A stretch of 45,533 nucleotides of DNA from an uncultured Planctomycetaceae bacterium (GCA_903858815.1 CAIOKE010000290.1:1-45533), one strand, 5' to 3'; shown: positions 8,375 through 18,461, counted from the first letter of the stretch. The notes: generated by a model not told the origin, from the letters alone. A program made the numbers and translations.

Positions 8375-10420
8375 TTAAACGACCTGCACGCTGCGATCGC
8401 CGTCACCTGATGTGTCATGCTGATGACTGTCTTCACCGCGAGCCTCTGCTGGGGCGTCCAGAGCTGCTGCTGGCACGTTCATCAGTTTTGGTCCACGACG
8501 ATTTTCCTCGATCACCCGGTGCATATGCTCGGCTGACATCGTCTCCATTTCAATCAGGTCTGCGGTCAGCCGTTCCAGAGTTGTACGCTGCGAAGTCAGT
8601 GTGTCCTGAGCAGTGCGGTAGGCTTCGTCCACAAGCCGCTTGACTTCAAGGTCAATTTCGCGCCGCGTGGCCTCAGCATGCATGGATTCAGACACAATGG
8701 CTCCGGATCCCGCAAGGAATGGAGAACGCTGAGCGTCACTGTAGTACATTCGGCCCATGCGCGGGCTCATACCAAACTCAGTCACCATGCGACGAGCAAG
8801 GTCTGAGCAGCGCTGCAGGTCATTCTGCGCCCCGGTCGAAGTTTCGTTGTAAACAATCTGCTCGGCTGCAATACCACCCAGCAGTACTGCCAGACGACTT
8901 TGCAGTTCGGACTGCGTCAGTAATTCCCGATCATCCTCGGGCAACTGCAGCATATAGCCCAGTGCGCCCATGCCACGCGGAATGATGGAGATTTTGTGGA
9001 CGGGGTCCGTGTGCGGCAGGCTGGCAGCCACCAGTGCATGCCCGCTTTCGTGACACGCCACCCGGCGTTTGACATCCTCCACAATGATGCGAGACGTCTT
9101 CTCCAGGCCCGCCATCACTCGTTCAATGCCGTCTTCAAACGACTTCATCGTCACACGCTTGTCTTCACGCCGGGCTGAAAGCAGTGCCGCCTCGTTGACA
9201 AGATTGGCAAGGTCCGCACCCACAAAGCCGGGCGTCAGTTTGGCAACTCGCTTCAGATCGACCTCGTCAGACATCTTGATCCGTCGAGCATGCACGTTCA
9301 GGATCTTCTCGCGGCCCTTGATGTCCGGACGATCCACCAGCACGTGACGGTCAAAGCGACCAGGACGCATCAGTGCCGGATCCAGAGTCTCAGGGCGGTT
9401 CGTTGCACCCATCACAATCACACTGTGATCGGTTCCGAAGCCATCCATCTCCACCAGCAGAGCATTCAGAGTCTGCTCACGTTCGTCGTGACCGCCCGGG
9501 GCACCACTGCCACGCACTTTACCCAGTGCGTCCAGTTCGTCGATAAAGATAATCGCCGGAGAACGCTGCAGAGCCTGCTGGAACATGTCGCGAACTCGAG
9601 CCGCTCCAACACCCACGTACATCTCGACAAAGTCTGAACCCGACAGTCCGAAAAATGGTACCCCCGCCTCACCAGCGACCGCCTTCGCCAGCATCGTCTT
9701 GCCGGTTCCCGGAGGACCCACAAGCAGGACACCCCGCGGAATGCGACCACCAAGGGCCTGATACTTCTGCGGGGTCTTCAGGAATTCCACAACTTCCTTC
9801 AGCTCCTCAACCGCTTCGTCAATCCCCGCGACGTCGTTGAATGTGACCTGCACGTCTTCCTGAGCGTACAATCGCCCGCGACTGCGACCAAACGACATGG
9901 CCGAGCCCGCACCACCAACACGACGCACAACGAATATGAAGCCACCGATAAGCAGCAGAGTCGTTGCCAGCAACGGCAGCATCTGCTGCCATTCCGGGGC
10001 CGGCTCTGAAAAACCATACTTGATACTGGCCTGATCCAGCAGTTGGCAAAGTTCGTTGCGAGTCTGTTCGCTGGCACTGAGCAGCGGAGTGTAATAACGG
10101 CGGACCAGAGTCGCCTTGCCTGTCGTGACTGCGTCCTTCGATTGATCCTGCCACGTCATCCACGCTTCAGTGATCTTCAGCTCGTGTACCTGATCCGCAC
10201 GCAGCGACTTGTCACGCACTCGCTGAATAAACTCACTGAACTCAACCTTCTCGCCCTTGTACCCGCGAGTCACCACAGAGAACAGAACGGCTGCCAGCAT
10301 GCCAGCCACCAGCAGATACCAGAAACTGCCACCCGACTGACTGCGGTCCTTCCGCGGTGCTTTCGGAGCATTCTGGTTTCCTGACCCGTTTTCCGACGGT
10401 GACTCCGGCGATCCCGACAT
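8375..10420 (-). CDS. ftsH: ATP-dependent zinc metalloprotease FtsH
   Basis: Membrane-anchored AAA+ protease that degrades misassembled membrane proteins and short-lived regulators. From the start chosen at 10420 it has 681 residues. A Ser/Gly/Pro-rich head is followed by a TM segment (~31-50), an extracytoplasmic region, a second TM (~135-155), then the AAA module: Walker A GPPGTGKT (~residue 234), Walker [10 protein letters not shown], and a second region of homology with [21 protein letters not shown]-like sequence. The M41 zinc site is HESGH at about residue 456. The frame is open up to 10513 and ATG at 10465 is an alternative start; neither has a clear ribosome site. It is divergent from pgk across 357 bases. 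Confidence 0.97.
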   Translation of the reverse strand: MSGSPESPSENGSGNQNAPKAPRKDRSQSGGSFWYLLVAGMLAAVLFSVVTRGYKGEKVEFSEFIQRVRDKSLRADQVHELKITEAWMTWQDQSKDAVTTGKATLVRRYYTPLLSASEQTRNELCQLLDQASIKYGFSEPAPEWQQMLPLLATTLLLIGGFIFVVRRVGGAGSAMSFGRSRGRLYAQEDVQVTFNDVAGIDEAVEELKEVVEFLKTPQKYQALGGRIPRGVLLVGPPGTGKTMLAKAVAGEAGVPFFGLSGSDFVEMYVGVGAARVRDMFQQALQRSPAIIFIDELDALGKVRGSGAPGGHDEREQTLNALLVEMDGFGTDHSVIVMGATNRPETLDPALMRPGRFDRHVLVDRPDIKGREKILNVHARRIKMSDEVDLKRVAKLTPGFVGADLANLVNEAALLSARREDKRVTMKSFEDGIERVMAGLEKTSRIIVEDVKRRVACHESGHALVAASLPHTDPVHKISIIPRGMGALGYMLQLPEDDRELLTQSELQSRLAVLLGGIAAEQIVYNETSTGAQNDLQRCSDLARRMVTEFGMSPRMGRMYYSDAQRSPFLAGSGAIVSESMHAEATRREIDLEVKRLVDEAYRTAQDTLTSQRTTLERLTADLIEMETMSAEHMHRVIEENRRGPKLMNVPAAALDAPAEARGEDSHQHDTSGDGDRSVQVV

Positions 10421-10777
10421 AGGCGGCTGCTTACTGAAAATTGAACGAATTTGGGCGCGAAACATGCACGGCACGCGACGACCCACTCTAGACCCGCTTT
10501 CCCGGCCGGTCAACTGGCGAGTCGTTCGGCAGTGTACACTTCCGCAGCTTTGGCTCTTGCAGGCCTTAGAATCGGGTCATTTTCAGCCTTTTCCAGGTGC
10601 AAATCAGCCTTCATTCCCCACGATTTTTCCGGATCCGGATCTCCGACACCTGCTCCCGGCCAGTCGATTGCCTCTGGAATACCCCCTGCTGTAACATCCC
10701 CGCACGTCCCCGCATCGGCTCGGATGACCGACTGTGGTGTGGGCTGCTAAACAAACCTTCAGATATCAAGCACTCTC
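10421..10777. other. Divergent ftsH/pgk intergenic region
   Basis: 357 bases that must hold the promoters of both genes. A perfect 12-base palindrome, TCCGGATCCGGA, lies at 10628-10639. I could not identify convincing -35/-10 pairs, and pgk has no evident Shine-Dalgarno sequence before its ATG. Confidence 0.5.
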
Positions 10778-11965
10778 ATGGCCAAAAAATCTATCAGTGA
10801 AACTGCCGTTGCCGGCAAGACCGTTTTGATGCGAGTTGACTTTAATGTGCCGCTGGATGCCGCGTGCAATGTGACCGACGATCGACGCATTCGCGAAGCG
10901 TTGCCATCGATCCGCTCCGTCGTGGATCGCGGTGGCCGCCTCGTGCTCTGCAGCCACCTCGGCCAGCCGAAGGACGGCGAAGACCTGGCGAAGTACAGCC
11001 TCAAACCAGCCGCAGCCGTTCTGGCGGGACTGCTCGGGCGACCGGTTGCGTTTGCCACCGACACTGTCGGCAGCGATGCCGCTGCCAAAGTCGCTGCTCT
11101 GACCGATGGCGGGGTCGTGTTGCTTGAAAACCTGCGATTCAACAAAGGTGAAAAGAAGGGTGACGCGGAATTCGCCGGCAAGCTGGCAGCATTCGCCGAC
11201 ATCTACTGCAACGATGCGTTCGGCACCTGTCACCGCACGGATGCTTCGATGGTCGCTGTGCCCGCTGCGATGGCCGGTAAGCCTCGAGTCGTCGGATTCC
11301 TTGTGCAGAAAGAGATTCAGTATCTCAACGACGCCATTGCCAGCCCGAAACGACCATTCATCGCCATCCTTGGCGGTGCGAAAGTCTCGGACAAAATCAA
11401 AGTCATCAGTAATCTGCTGAACGTTTGCGACAAGGTGCTGATTGGCGGAGCGATGGCCTACACCTTCGCACTGGCACTTGGTGGCAAGGTTGGGAAAAGC
11501 CGCGTCGAACCGGATCGAGTGGAACTGGCGAAGGAACTGCTGCAGCGTGGCGGTAGCAAGCTGGTACTGCCGGTAGACACACACTGTGGTGATGCCTTCA
11601 AGAGCGACTGCAACAAGGTGGTTGTCAGGGCCGGTCAGATTCCGGACGACTTCGAGGGCTTCGATATTGGTCCCGAGACCGCTCGCATGTACGCCGCTGA
11701 AGTTGCCAACGCCGGCACGGTGGTCTGGAACGGCCCGATGGGCGTCTTCGAGATGCCTCCGTTTGACGCCGGGACTCGCGCTGTCGCAGAATCGATTGCG
11801 AACAGCGGTTCCACCAGCATCATTGGTGGCGGTGACAGTGCAGCGGCCATTCAGCAGCTGGGCTTTGCCGATCAGGTAACTCACGTCAGCACCGGCGGCG
11901 GCGCCAGCCTCGCCATGCTGGAAGGCGAAAAATTCGCCGCCGTGGAGCTGCTTGACGAAGCCTGA
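10778..11965 (+). CDS. pgk: Phosphoglycerate kinase
   Basis: Glycolytic/gluconeogenic enzyme interconverting 1,3-bisphosphoglycerate + ADP and 3-phosphoglycerate + ATP in the cytoplasm. 395 residues, the normal bacterial length. The N-terminal substrate-binding motif [10 protein letters not shown] is at residues ~17-26, with the [10 protein letters not shown] motif near 66-75, [10 protein letters not shown] near 205, and the nucleotide-binding C-terminus with [10 protein letters not shown] and [14 protein letters not shown]. The ATG at 10778 gives the standard N-terminus, MAKKSISE. The gene stands alone with no other glycolytic gene beside it. Its 3' flank runs into a repeat cluster and it has no obvious intrinsic terminator of its own. 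Confidence 0.98.
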   Translation: MAKKSISETAVAGKTVLMRVDFNVPLDAACNVTDDRRIREALPSIRSVVDRGGRLVLCSHLGQPKDGEDLAKYSLKPAAAVLAGLLGRPVAFATDTVGSDAAAKVAALTDGGVVLLENLRFNKGEKKGDAEFAGKLAAFADIYCNDAFGTCHRTDASMVAVPAAMAGKPRVVGFLVQKEIQYLNDAIASPKRPFIAILGGAKVSDKIKVISNLLNVCDKVLIGGAMAYTFALALGGKVGKSRVEPDRVELAKELLQRGGSKLVLPVDTHCGDAFKSDCNKVVVRAGQIPDDFEGFDIGPETARMYAAEVANAGTVVWNGPMGVFEMPPFDAGTRAVAESIANSGSTSIIGGGDSAAAIQQLGFADQVTHVSTGGGASLAMLEGEKFAAVELLDEA

Positions 11966-12018
11966 GCAATCCAGCCCCCGCTGTGTTGCCCTGTTCAATA
12001 ACGTAGCCCGTGCATTCG

Positions 12019-12141
12019 TGACGCCGAGGACAAAAACGTAGCCCGAGCATTCCTGCTCGGCCCCGTACTGCAAAAACACAATGTTTTTCGATGAGCTGGA
12101 GTCAATTGGACGGCCTCAGCCGACTTTTGTCCCTCGCGTCA
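12019..12141 (-). repeat. 123-nt dispersed element, copy 2 (inverted relative to 400-522)
   Basis: Reverse-complement copy of 400-522 with identical length. It starts at TGACGCCGAGGAC and ends at CCCTCGCGTCA, and carries the B hairpin (CCGAGCATTCCTGCTCGG) at 12037-12066. It lies about 55 bases after the pgk stop. It may form RNA structure in the pgk 3' end, but there is no T-run typical of a terminator. Confidence 0.92.
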
Positions 12142-12235
12142 TTCGTGTCCATTGGAACACACGTCGAAGTCTGGACTTCAGCCCAGGCTCGAACTCCTCG
12201 TCACCCTTGAAATGCCCTTGTGTTTTCGAGGGGAT

Positions 12236-12263
12236 GGGGCCGAGCAGGAATGCTCGGGCTACG
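12236..12263 (+). repeat. Hairpin repeat B, solitary copy
   Basis: GGGGCCGAGCAGGAATGCTC followed by GGGCTAC: the B hairpin in the opposite orientation to the copy at 12037-12066. The two therefore bracket about 170 bases as inverted ends. Confidence 0.85.
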
Positions 12264-12314
12264 TTTCGTCTTTGGCGTCATTCGTGCCCGGCTGCGCCCC
12301 TTCCACCGCCCCCC

Positions 12315-12431
12315 GGTAGGGCGCGGCTCCCGCCGAGCCGCCCGCCAACCCGCCCCTTCGGGAGGGCGAGGCTCCCGCCGAGCCGGACGCCTTGCCCGCC
12401 CACTCGGAAGGGCGAGGCTCCCGCCGAGCCG
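12315..12431 (+). repeat. Three tandem copies of hairpin repeat A
   Basis: Units at 12315-12340, 12360-12385 and 12406-12431, each with GGCTCCCGCCGAGCC and the GGGCG lead, spaced at about 45 bases. The region between the repeats is GC-rich and non-coding. The frames crossing it translate into Pro/Arg/Ala-rich spurious peptides. Confidence 0.88.
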
Positions 12432-12477
12432 CAAATCCAGCCCAGAGCCCCTCAAAACGCACCCAACAGCCACTTGT

Positions 12478-13873
12478 TTACAACAGGTCCTCCTTCGGCG
12501 CGATCAGCGACAACCTCGTCGCTCGATACGCCTGCTCGGCATGCGTGAGTTTGTCTGGGTATCGACGTTCCAGTTGTCCGGATTCGACCATCGGGGACAA
12601 ATGACGGGTCGTGAGATTTTCAGGCATGATCTGCAACCAGCGAGCCAGTTCGGCGGGAGTAGTCCACGTGCGGTGACTGCAGATGAGGGCAATAACTTCC
12701 CGCAGCCGTTGACTACGTGGGCGGACACCCAACCGGGCAATTGCGTCGATAGCTTTCCGCGGTAGCTCCCCTCGATCCGCGTCCCGCTCCCCCCCATCCA
12801 AATCGTGTAACAATGTGTCGGCTAAAGTGCAGTCACTGTTGGCTCCGTGCGGATGCAGGTCGAGCAGACCGCGGTCGCAAAGTTTCCGTGGCAGTAGACT
12901 GGCGTTGAGTGTGTCCACGCCCGCAAGCAGCCTCAAATCGGAGTTCTCGACCCGACCATGACGCTGTGCGTGCAGTAATGCCCTGAATTCGTCATCGCTG
13001 AGTTCTGCGCTTCCCGGTCGCGCGACGAAGGCACTGTCGTCGGACGTCAGGATGGGAGTGTTCTGCAGGGTGACATGGACACGGCGAGAACTGGTGTCGA
13101 TCCGGGGAGTTGGCAGGGAAGCATCCACCATTTCTGCGAACATTCGGGGAATGCCTTCGCCCTGATCCCGAGCCACGCCGAGGTCGACGAGGGTTCTCAT
13201 CACGCGTGGGTTGCGGCTCTGGTGAATGCGTTTCAGCGAAAGCACGACGTCCACAGTCAGATCGCCGGGCAAGCCTCCAGGAATGACAATTTCCAGTCGG
13301 TCTTCAAAGAACCAGACTTCTGTGCCACTTCCCTCGATACTGGAGTCGCGATGGGCGACAGCATTCAGCAGTGCTTCCTTCCAAGAAAACTCGGGGTATT
13401 CCGGAACGGACCGAAAACGGGTCCCAACAAGCCGTGACGGTCGACGCAGTAGTCCGCTGACAGTATTGAAGGCATCCTCGATAACAGCAGGCAGGTTGCC
13501 CTCGATCCGGGGACGCTCCTCGACGTTATGTTCCGGCCCCGTGCGTCGTTCGGTACCGATGACTCGAAACACTCGGAAGCCAGCGAGTTGTCGGCAGAAT
13601 CAAAAGGACATCATCAGGGAGATTGTGCCCCGTGACGGTATGATCATCTTCGCTGCCCGGAATCAGAATGCCACCTTCCGCATTCGCAAATCCGGCCACA
13701 TATTCCGCCACCTGATCCCGAACCGTACGCCGATCCCGTGGGCGTTTGCCACCCTCAAGCCCCTCAAACAGAGACTTGCGTTCAAAGTGCTGGCCCTCGT
13801 CCCGATAAATGAAGGGCGTGACATCGAAGGCAGGAATGCTTACCGATTCTCGTGGATAATGGACGCACTTTCG
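12478..13873 (-). pseudogene. Decayed AlbA_2 / RecG-like ATP-binding transcriptional regulator
   Basis: Two minus-strand frames make up one broken gene. The upstream part (13873-13526) reads EGQHFERKSLFEGLEGGKR... then VAEYVAGFANAEGGILIPGS and HNLPDDVL, an AlbA_2 (Schlafen AAA_4) domain, but has no in-frame ATG. The downstream part (open from 13572 to 12478) reads FRVIGTERRTGPEHN, PEYPEFSWKEALLNAVAHRD, RNPRVMRTLVDLGVARDQGE and IPRMF, the COG2865 C-terminal ATPase-like part, plus a winged-helix-like tail. From memory of the family, about 100 residues that normally lie between DDVL.. and FRVIGTERR are missing, and the frames are out of phase at about 13565-13600. The simplest reading is an internal deletion with frameshift plus loss of the start. 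The downstream part might still be translated as a 364-residue protein, but I judge the gene inactive. Confidence 0.78.
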
Positions 13874-14228
13874 TCATGAATCGTCTGAGATCCAGTCTGA
13901 CAATCAGATTCGGAACAACGCCGGCTCCTGGGAGAAATGCTGCAGGGTATCAGTCTCACCTTTGCCGGGCACATCGGAAGCATTTTAAATCACGGTTGTT
14001 TTCCCGCCATTCATTGTGGATTTTCAAGCAAACAGTGGGCAATGGTCAGACGGTAAGCACGAATCTACAGTTCTCCTCGGGCATTGCCACTGGCCACGTT
14101 GCCTATTGCCATTGGCAGGTCAACGAAATCTGGCATTGTCTGTCACCAATCGGCGATTGAGGGGGTGCGTGAGCAGGCGCCGAGGGTGGTCAGCCTGCCG
14201 AAGGGCAGCGCACCTGGAACACTCACAC
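13874..14228. other. 355-nt gap without a gene
   Basis: Lies upstream of the pseudogene and downstream of the kinase stop. Frames here are short and overlap the antisense of the neighbours. A weak 5-bp hairpin (CTGCC GAAG GGCAG) is at 14195-14208. I see nothing else convincing. Confidence 0.5.
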
Positions 14229-15635
14229 TCAATTCACATCGCGGCCGGTCAGACGGTTCTCAATCGAGTCGGCACGGCTGCCCAGCTCAAAGACACTGCG
14301 ACGGATGTCCTCCGCTGTGACGGTTCCCCGGGGATACGTGTCGACCATCACAAAACACGGCCGTCCGTTGATGTCACGAATGGAAATTCCCCCGTGCTGC
14401 AGCGAAGCATTCAGACGCAGCGCTTCCTCGTAAAACGATGGACTGGCCTCGCAGCACAGACTGTAAATCAACAGCAATCGCTCGCCCGCCGAATGTTCAC
14501 TGTTCTCCAGATGCACCACCTGACTGCGTTCATCACGAAACGTCAGATGCACCCGGAAACTGCCGTCCGCTTCCTCATCCCACGCTGCACCCGGCAGACC
14601 ATTGAAGGCTTCATAAACAAGGTCGGTCAGGTCCCGAGTCGTTCCCAGAACGGCTCGCAGCATCTGCGCCGCCATCGTGCCGTCCTTCGGTCGCTGCCGG
14701 GGATCACGCTGCAACAACAGCGAGACACACTCGGCCATGTCCAGAGGAATGCTGGGATTCAGACGACGCACGCTGGCTGGTGCCGTGGTCAGAATGGCAC
14801 GCATGACTTCGTTGATACTGCCACCCTGAAACGGTAATTGCCCCGTCAACATCAGGTAATAGCAGACCCCCAGTGCATAGACATCGCTGGCCGGTGTCGC
14901 CGGACTGCCCTCATAGAGCTCAGGAGCCATAAAGTAGGGCGTGCCGGCAAGACTGGGAGTCGGCAGGTCCTCGCCCACCACCCGCTTCGCCAGTCCGAAA
15001 TCCGAAATCTTCGGAACACCGCCCGGAGTCACCAGCACATTGTCAGGCTTCAGATCGCGATGCACAAGCTGCAGCCGATGGGCCATCGCCAGCCCAGCCG
15101 CGATTCCGGCAGCCATACTTGTCGAGCGAATCGGGCCAATCGGACCCTCCCTGTCGATCTCGCCCTGCAGCGATCCCCCAGGCACATACTCCATTTCCAG
15201 AAAATGAAAGTCGTCCGTCTGGCCAATCGCGTGAGTCGTCACGACGTTGGGATGCACCAGAGCCGCGGCAGCACGGCCCTCGTTCTGAAAACGTCGGATG
15301 AAGTCGTCGTCAGCTTCGATGTGTTTCGGCGAAAGAATTTTCAAAGCACACAATCGCTGCAGGCTGGTGTTCCGCGCAAGGTAGACAATTCCCATGCCGC
15401 CACGCCCCAGCAACTTCTGACACTGGTAAATGTCCAGCATCTGCCCCGGCAGCAGCAGGGAATCCAGCTCAACTTCAACCCCCGCAGTCTCGGCAGCGGC
15501 AAGCGGCGAACTGGCTATGATCGTGTCGCCCTGCCACGCCCTCCCCGAGCCGCTGAGACGCATACCGCAGCGCGGACACTGAGAAAAATCCGCGGAAAAC
15601 TGAGCATTGCAGGCTGTGCAGTAGACGGTTGCCAC
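14229..15635 (-). CDS. Serine/threonine protein kinase with N-terminal zinc ribbon and C-terminal YbjN-like domain
   Basis: 468 residues from a GTG at 15635, chosen because AGGA lies five bases upstream and the protein then starts right at the zinc ribbon (CTAC at residues 6-9, CPRC at 20-23). The frame is open to a GTG at 15689. The kinase domain follows: glycine loop LGRGGMGIVY, Lys in ALKIL, catalytic HRDLKPDN, DFGLA and APELYEG, ending near residue 320. The last 130 residues (from LVYEAFNGLPG) resemble the YbjN/type III chaperone-like fold, with a central 'GISIRDINGRPCFVM' strand pair. I infer that fold by pattern only. No TM segment is seen, so it is probably cytoplasmic, unlike PknB-type receptor kinases. 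The substrate is unknown. Confidence 0.93.
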   Translation of the reverse strand: MATVYCTACNAQFSADFSQCPRCGMRLSGSGRAWQGDTIIASSPLAAAETAGVEVELDSLLLPGQMLDIYQCQKLLGRGGMGIVYLARNTSLQRLCALKILSPKHIEADDDFIRRFQNEGRAAAALVHPNVVTTHAIGQTDDFHFLEMEYVPGGSLQGEIDREGPIGPIRSTSMAAGIAAGLAMAHRLQLVHRDLKPDNVLVTPGGVPKISDFGLAKRVVGEDLPTPSLAGTPYFMAPELYEGSPATPASDVYALGVCYYLMLTGQLPFQGGSINEVMRAILTTAPASVRRLNPSIPLDMAECVSLLLQRDPRQRPKDGTMAAQMLRAVLGTTRDLTDLVYEAFNGLPGAAWDEEADGSFRVHLTFRDERSQVVHLENSEHSAGERLLLIYSLCCEASPSFYEEALRLNASLQHGGISIRDINGRPCFVMVDTYPRGTVTAEDIRRSVFELGSRADSIENRLTGRDVN

Positions 15636-15825
15636 AGGAGTCCTGTCGTCAGAACAAAAGGCCGGCCACAGATCTGGCTCTGATGCCACCCACTATTCTG
15701 CCCTTGAAATTCCAAAATCACAAGACAAACAGGCCCCCGATCCGATACACTCCCGCAACCCGCAGCCGGATCGCCTCTGGCTGCTGTACGACTCTGATTT
15801 CGGACGCCTTTTCCAGAAACCTGCC

Positions 15826-17058
15826 ATGCCCCGGATTAAGCCCTTTAACGCCCTGCGACCAGTTCCCGAAAAAGCGGCTCTGGTCGCCTCGGTCCCCTAT
15901 GACGTGGTCAATCGTGATGAAGCGGCCACACTCGCAGAAGGAAATCCGCTCAGCTTTCTGCATGTCGTCAGACCGGACATCGATTTTCCTCCGGAACACA
16001 ACCCGTATGCTCCGGAAGTCTACGATCGTGCACGACAGAACTTCGACCAACTGGTCAACAATGCCGTGCTGACTCGTGACGGCAGCGACTGTCTGTTCGC
16101 CTATCGCCAGATTCAGGGTCAGCATGCTCAGACCGGCGTTGTCTGCTGCGTCCACATCGACGATTACGAAAATAACCTCATCCTGAAGCACGAAAAGACC
16201 CGTCGCAGCAAAGAAGATGACCGCACTCGCCATGTGCTTGCATTGAACGCCAACGCAGGGCCGGTCTTCCTGACTTACCGCGAGCAGGAATCGGTCAACC
16301 GGCACGTGGCGCAGGCCATGCAACTGCCACCCCTGTACGACTTCACCGCTGTCGATGGCGTTCGACACACGGTCTGGCGAATTGCCGATTGTGCCGAGCT
16401 GACGGGACAGCTCAGCAGCGTCCCCGTGTTCTATATCGCCGACGGCCACCACCGTGCGGCCAGTGCGTGGCGGGCCGGAAATGAACTGCGGCGACGACTG
16501 CCCAACGGGGGCACCGGGGATGAAGAATGCAACTGGTTCCTCGCCGTACTGTTCCCTTCCACCCAGCTGCGAATTCTGGCCTACAACCGCGTGGTACGCG
16601 ACCTCAACGGACTCACTGTCAGCCAGTTCCTTGAACGACTGGACGCGATCGGAGACCTGCAACCGGCAGATAGCCCCGTGCCCAACGCCCCCGGCACCTT
16701 CTGTTTCCTGATCGATCACAAGTGGTGGAGCCTGACGATTCCCCCGGATCCACTGTTCGTCAACGACCCCATTCGATCGCTGGATGTCTCAATCCTCGAA
16801 CACCAGGTGCTGCAGCAGATTCTTGGAATCGACGATGTCCGTACAGATCCCCGGATCGACTTCGTTGGAGGTATCCGTGGTACGGCGGAACTGGAACGTT
16901 TGTGTATTCCAGGCGACTGGGCAGTCGGGATTTCCATGTTTCCCACAACACTGGATCAACTCATGCAGGTCTCAGATGCCGGCGAAATCATGCCACCAAA
17001 AAGCACGTGGTTTGAGCCGAAGCTGCGCAGCGGACTGCTCGTACACACGCTGGAATAA
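15826..17058 (+). CDS. DUF1015 family protein
   Basis: 410 residues. The start MPRIKPFNALRP is typical of DUF1015, followed by VPYDVVNRDEA, NPLSFLHVVRPDID, a central KHEKTRRSKEDDRTRH block, and YIADGHHRAASA near residue 208, the most conserved family motif. The length is normal. No reaction is established for most members; in several bacteria the gene sits near serine-biosynthesis genes, which is not the case here. No signal peptide or TM is visible, so it is probably cytoplasmic. It is divergent from the kinase gene, with 190 bases between the chosen starts, and 92 bases upstream of the PQQ-propeller gene on the same strand. Confidence 0.93.
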   Translation: MPRIKPFNALRPVPEKAALVASVPYDVVNRDEAATLAEGNPLSFLHVVRPDIDFPPEHNPYAPEVYDRARQNFDQLVNNAVLTRDGSDCLFAYRQIQGQHAQTGVVCCVHIDDYENNLILKHEKTRRSKEDDRTRHVLALNANAGPVFLTYREQESVNRHVAQAMQLPPLYDFTAVDGVRHTVWRIADCAELTGQLSSVPVFYIADGHHRAASAWRAGNELRRRLPNGGTGDEECNWFLAVLFPSTQLRILAYNRVVRDLNGLTVSQFLERLDAIGDLQPADSPVPNAPGTFCFLIDHKWWSLTIPPDPLFVNDPIRSLDVSILEHQVLQQILGIDDVRTDPRIDFVGGIRGTAELERLCIPGDWAVGISMFPTTLDQLMQVSDAGEIMPPKSTWFEPKLRSGLLVHTLE

Positions 17059-17150
17059 TCGACTGCCAGCGAACGTGCGGCCCCGCCCCGTTTCCCTGCC
17101 CCGCGTTGCTTCCGTTTCATTGCCCACTCACCTCTCTGCGGATACCAACC

Positions 17151-18362
17151 ATGCACAGTCTGTGTCTGATGCTGCTGTTATTGCTGCCCAATGACTGGCC
17201 GAAGTTTCGCGGAGCACAGGCGGATGCCCACGCACCGGGGCCGCCCACTCCCATGCAATGGTCCGACTCGGAAAATGTTCGCTGGAAGGTGCCCGTGCCG
17301 GGACTGGGCTGGTCATCGCCATCGGTGGTCGGGAAACGTCTCTGGCTGACCACCGCTGTTCCTGACGGTAATGGACTTTCACTGCGCTGCCTGTGTCTTG
17401 ACGCGGACTCCGGGAACACACTGTGGGATACCGAAGTACGGAAAGTGGCAGAAGTTCCAAAGATTCACTCCAAAAACAGCCATGCCAGCCCTACGCCGAT
17501 CGTCGACAAAGGTTCTGTCTATGTGCATTTCGGAGCCCTTGGGATGGCGCGGCTGAATGCCAATGACGGCAGGATCGTCTGGCTGAACACCGAACTTGTC
17601 TACCCGCCACTGCACGGCAGCGGTGGATCGCCAGTGCTGCACGATGGCCTGCTGGCAATCGTCTGCGACGGCAGCACCGACCCGTTCGTTGCCGCTGTCG
17701 AAGCCGAAAGCGGAAAGGTCCTCTGGAAACGGTTCCGCTCGATCAAAGCCCGCATCAGTCATTCGTTCGTCACTGTGTCGGTGGCCGAAGTTGATGGAAA
17801 AGCACTGGTGATGGCCCCCGGACCGGACCATTTCGCAGCCTATGATCTGCACACCGGAGACGAAGTTTTTCGAGTGCTGGCTCCCGGCTGGTCCGTTGTC
17901 CCGCAGCCAATCGTTGCTCATGGTCTGGTCATCTATAACCATGATTATGACAACCCCGAGCTGATGGCTGTCCGTCTGGGTGGCAAGGGCGACGTGACAG
18001 AAACGCACGTGGCGTGGCGACAAAAACGCGGCGCCCCAAGCACTCCGACGCCACTCCTGATCGGTGAAGATCTGTACTACGTTTCGGACGATGGCATCGC
18101 GTCCTGCGTGAATGCCGTCTCGGGCGAACGCTACTGGATGGAACGACTGGGTGGCAACTTCTCGGCATCACCCGTATTCGCCAATGGACACGTGCTCTTC
18201 ATGGACGAAACCGGGCATGCCACATGGATCAAACCCACGCGGTCTTTCGAGACCGTCGGCAAATGCGAAGTTCCAGGACGAACACTGGCAACTCCTGCGT
18301 TTGCCAATGCCTCAATGTACCTGCGAACCGATGAGTTTCTGTACCGGATTGCCGCTCCATGA
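17151..18362 (+). CDS. PQQ-like beta-propeller protein (secreted)
   Basis: 403 residues. The ATG at 17151 gives a very short leader, MHSLCLMLLLLLP, directly followed by NDWPKFRG, the planctomycete hallmark 'DWPxFRGP' start of the mature protein. An upstream TTG at 17106 is less likely. The body has repeated propeller blades with the PQQ_2 pattern, for example LDADSGNTLWDTEV, LNANDGRIVWLNTE, VEAESGKVLWKRF and VNAVSGERYWMERL. Proteins of this group are predicted to be periplasmic; no PQQ dehydrogenase catalytic residues could be recognised, so it may be a scaffold or binding protein. A clean terminator hairpin follows about 30 bases after the stop. Confidence 0.92.
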   Translation: MHSLCLMLLLLLPNDWPKFRGAQADAHAPGPPTPMQWSDSENVRWKVPVPGLGWSSPSVVGKRLWLTTAVPDGNGLSLRCLCLDADSGNTLWDTEVRKVAEVPKIHSKNSHASPTPIVDKGSVYVHFGALGMARLNANDGRIVWLNTELVYPPLHGSGGSPVLHDGLLAIVCDGSTDPFVAAVEAESGKVLWKRFRSIKARISHSFVTVSVAEVDGKALVMAPGPDHFAAYDLHTGDEVFRVLAPGWSVVPQPIVAHGLVIYNHDYDNPELMAVRLGGKGDVTETHVAWRQKRGAPSTPTPLLIGEDLYYVSDDGIASCVNAVSGERYWMERLGGNFSASPVFANGHVLFMDETGHATWIKPTRSFETVGKCEVPGRTLATPAFANASMYLRTDEFLYRIAAP

Positions 18363-18392
18363 ATTGCTGATGCAGCAAGACACTACAAATGA

Positions 18393-18428
18393 AAACGGGG
18401 CATCTTCCCGCCGGAAAGTGCCCCGTTT
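18393..18428. terminator. Bidirectional intrinsic terminator
   Basis: Perfect 10-bp stem AAACGGGGCA (18393-18402) / TGCCCCGTTT (18419-18428), with a 16-base loop, between the convergent PQQ-propeller gene and the response-regulator gene. T-rich (plus) and A-flanked (minus) ends make it usable in both directions. It is the clearest terminator in the window. Confidence 0.85.
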
Positions 18429-18461
18429 CAGTCTTTCACAGGAATCACTGCGCCCGTCAAA

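Noticed and set aside
10766-12079. 437-codon open frame on the minus strand across pgk
   Set aside because: It lies antisense to the fully matching phosphoglycerate kinase gene and begins inside the 123-nt repeat. It looks like a by-product of GC-rich codon use.
12315-12431. Possible CRISPR array (three regularly spaced repeats)
   Set aside because: The units are short GC-rich hairpins with few copies and short, similar linkers. There are no cas genes, and the same unit is found singly elsewhere.
12081-12765. Frames of 155 and 181 codons starting in the repeat cluster after pgk
   Set aside because: They are built from hairpin repeats A and B and then run antisense to the pseudogene. The peptides are of the spurious GEAPAEP type.
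13226-13879. 217-codon plus-strand frame over the AlbA_2 pseudogene
   Set aside because: The minus strand clearly encodes the AlbA_2 and ATPase-like motifs; the plus frame is basic and featureless.
14016-15683. Two long plus-strand frames (273 and 281 codons) across the kinase gene
   Set aside because: Both are antisense to a kinase with all catalytic motifs in order and show no domain of their own.
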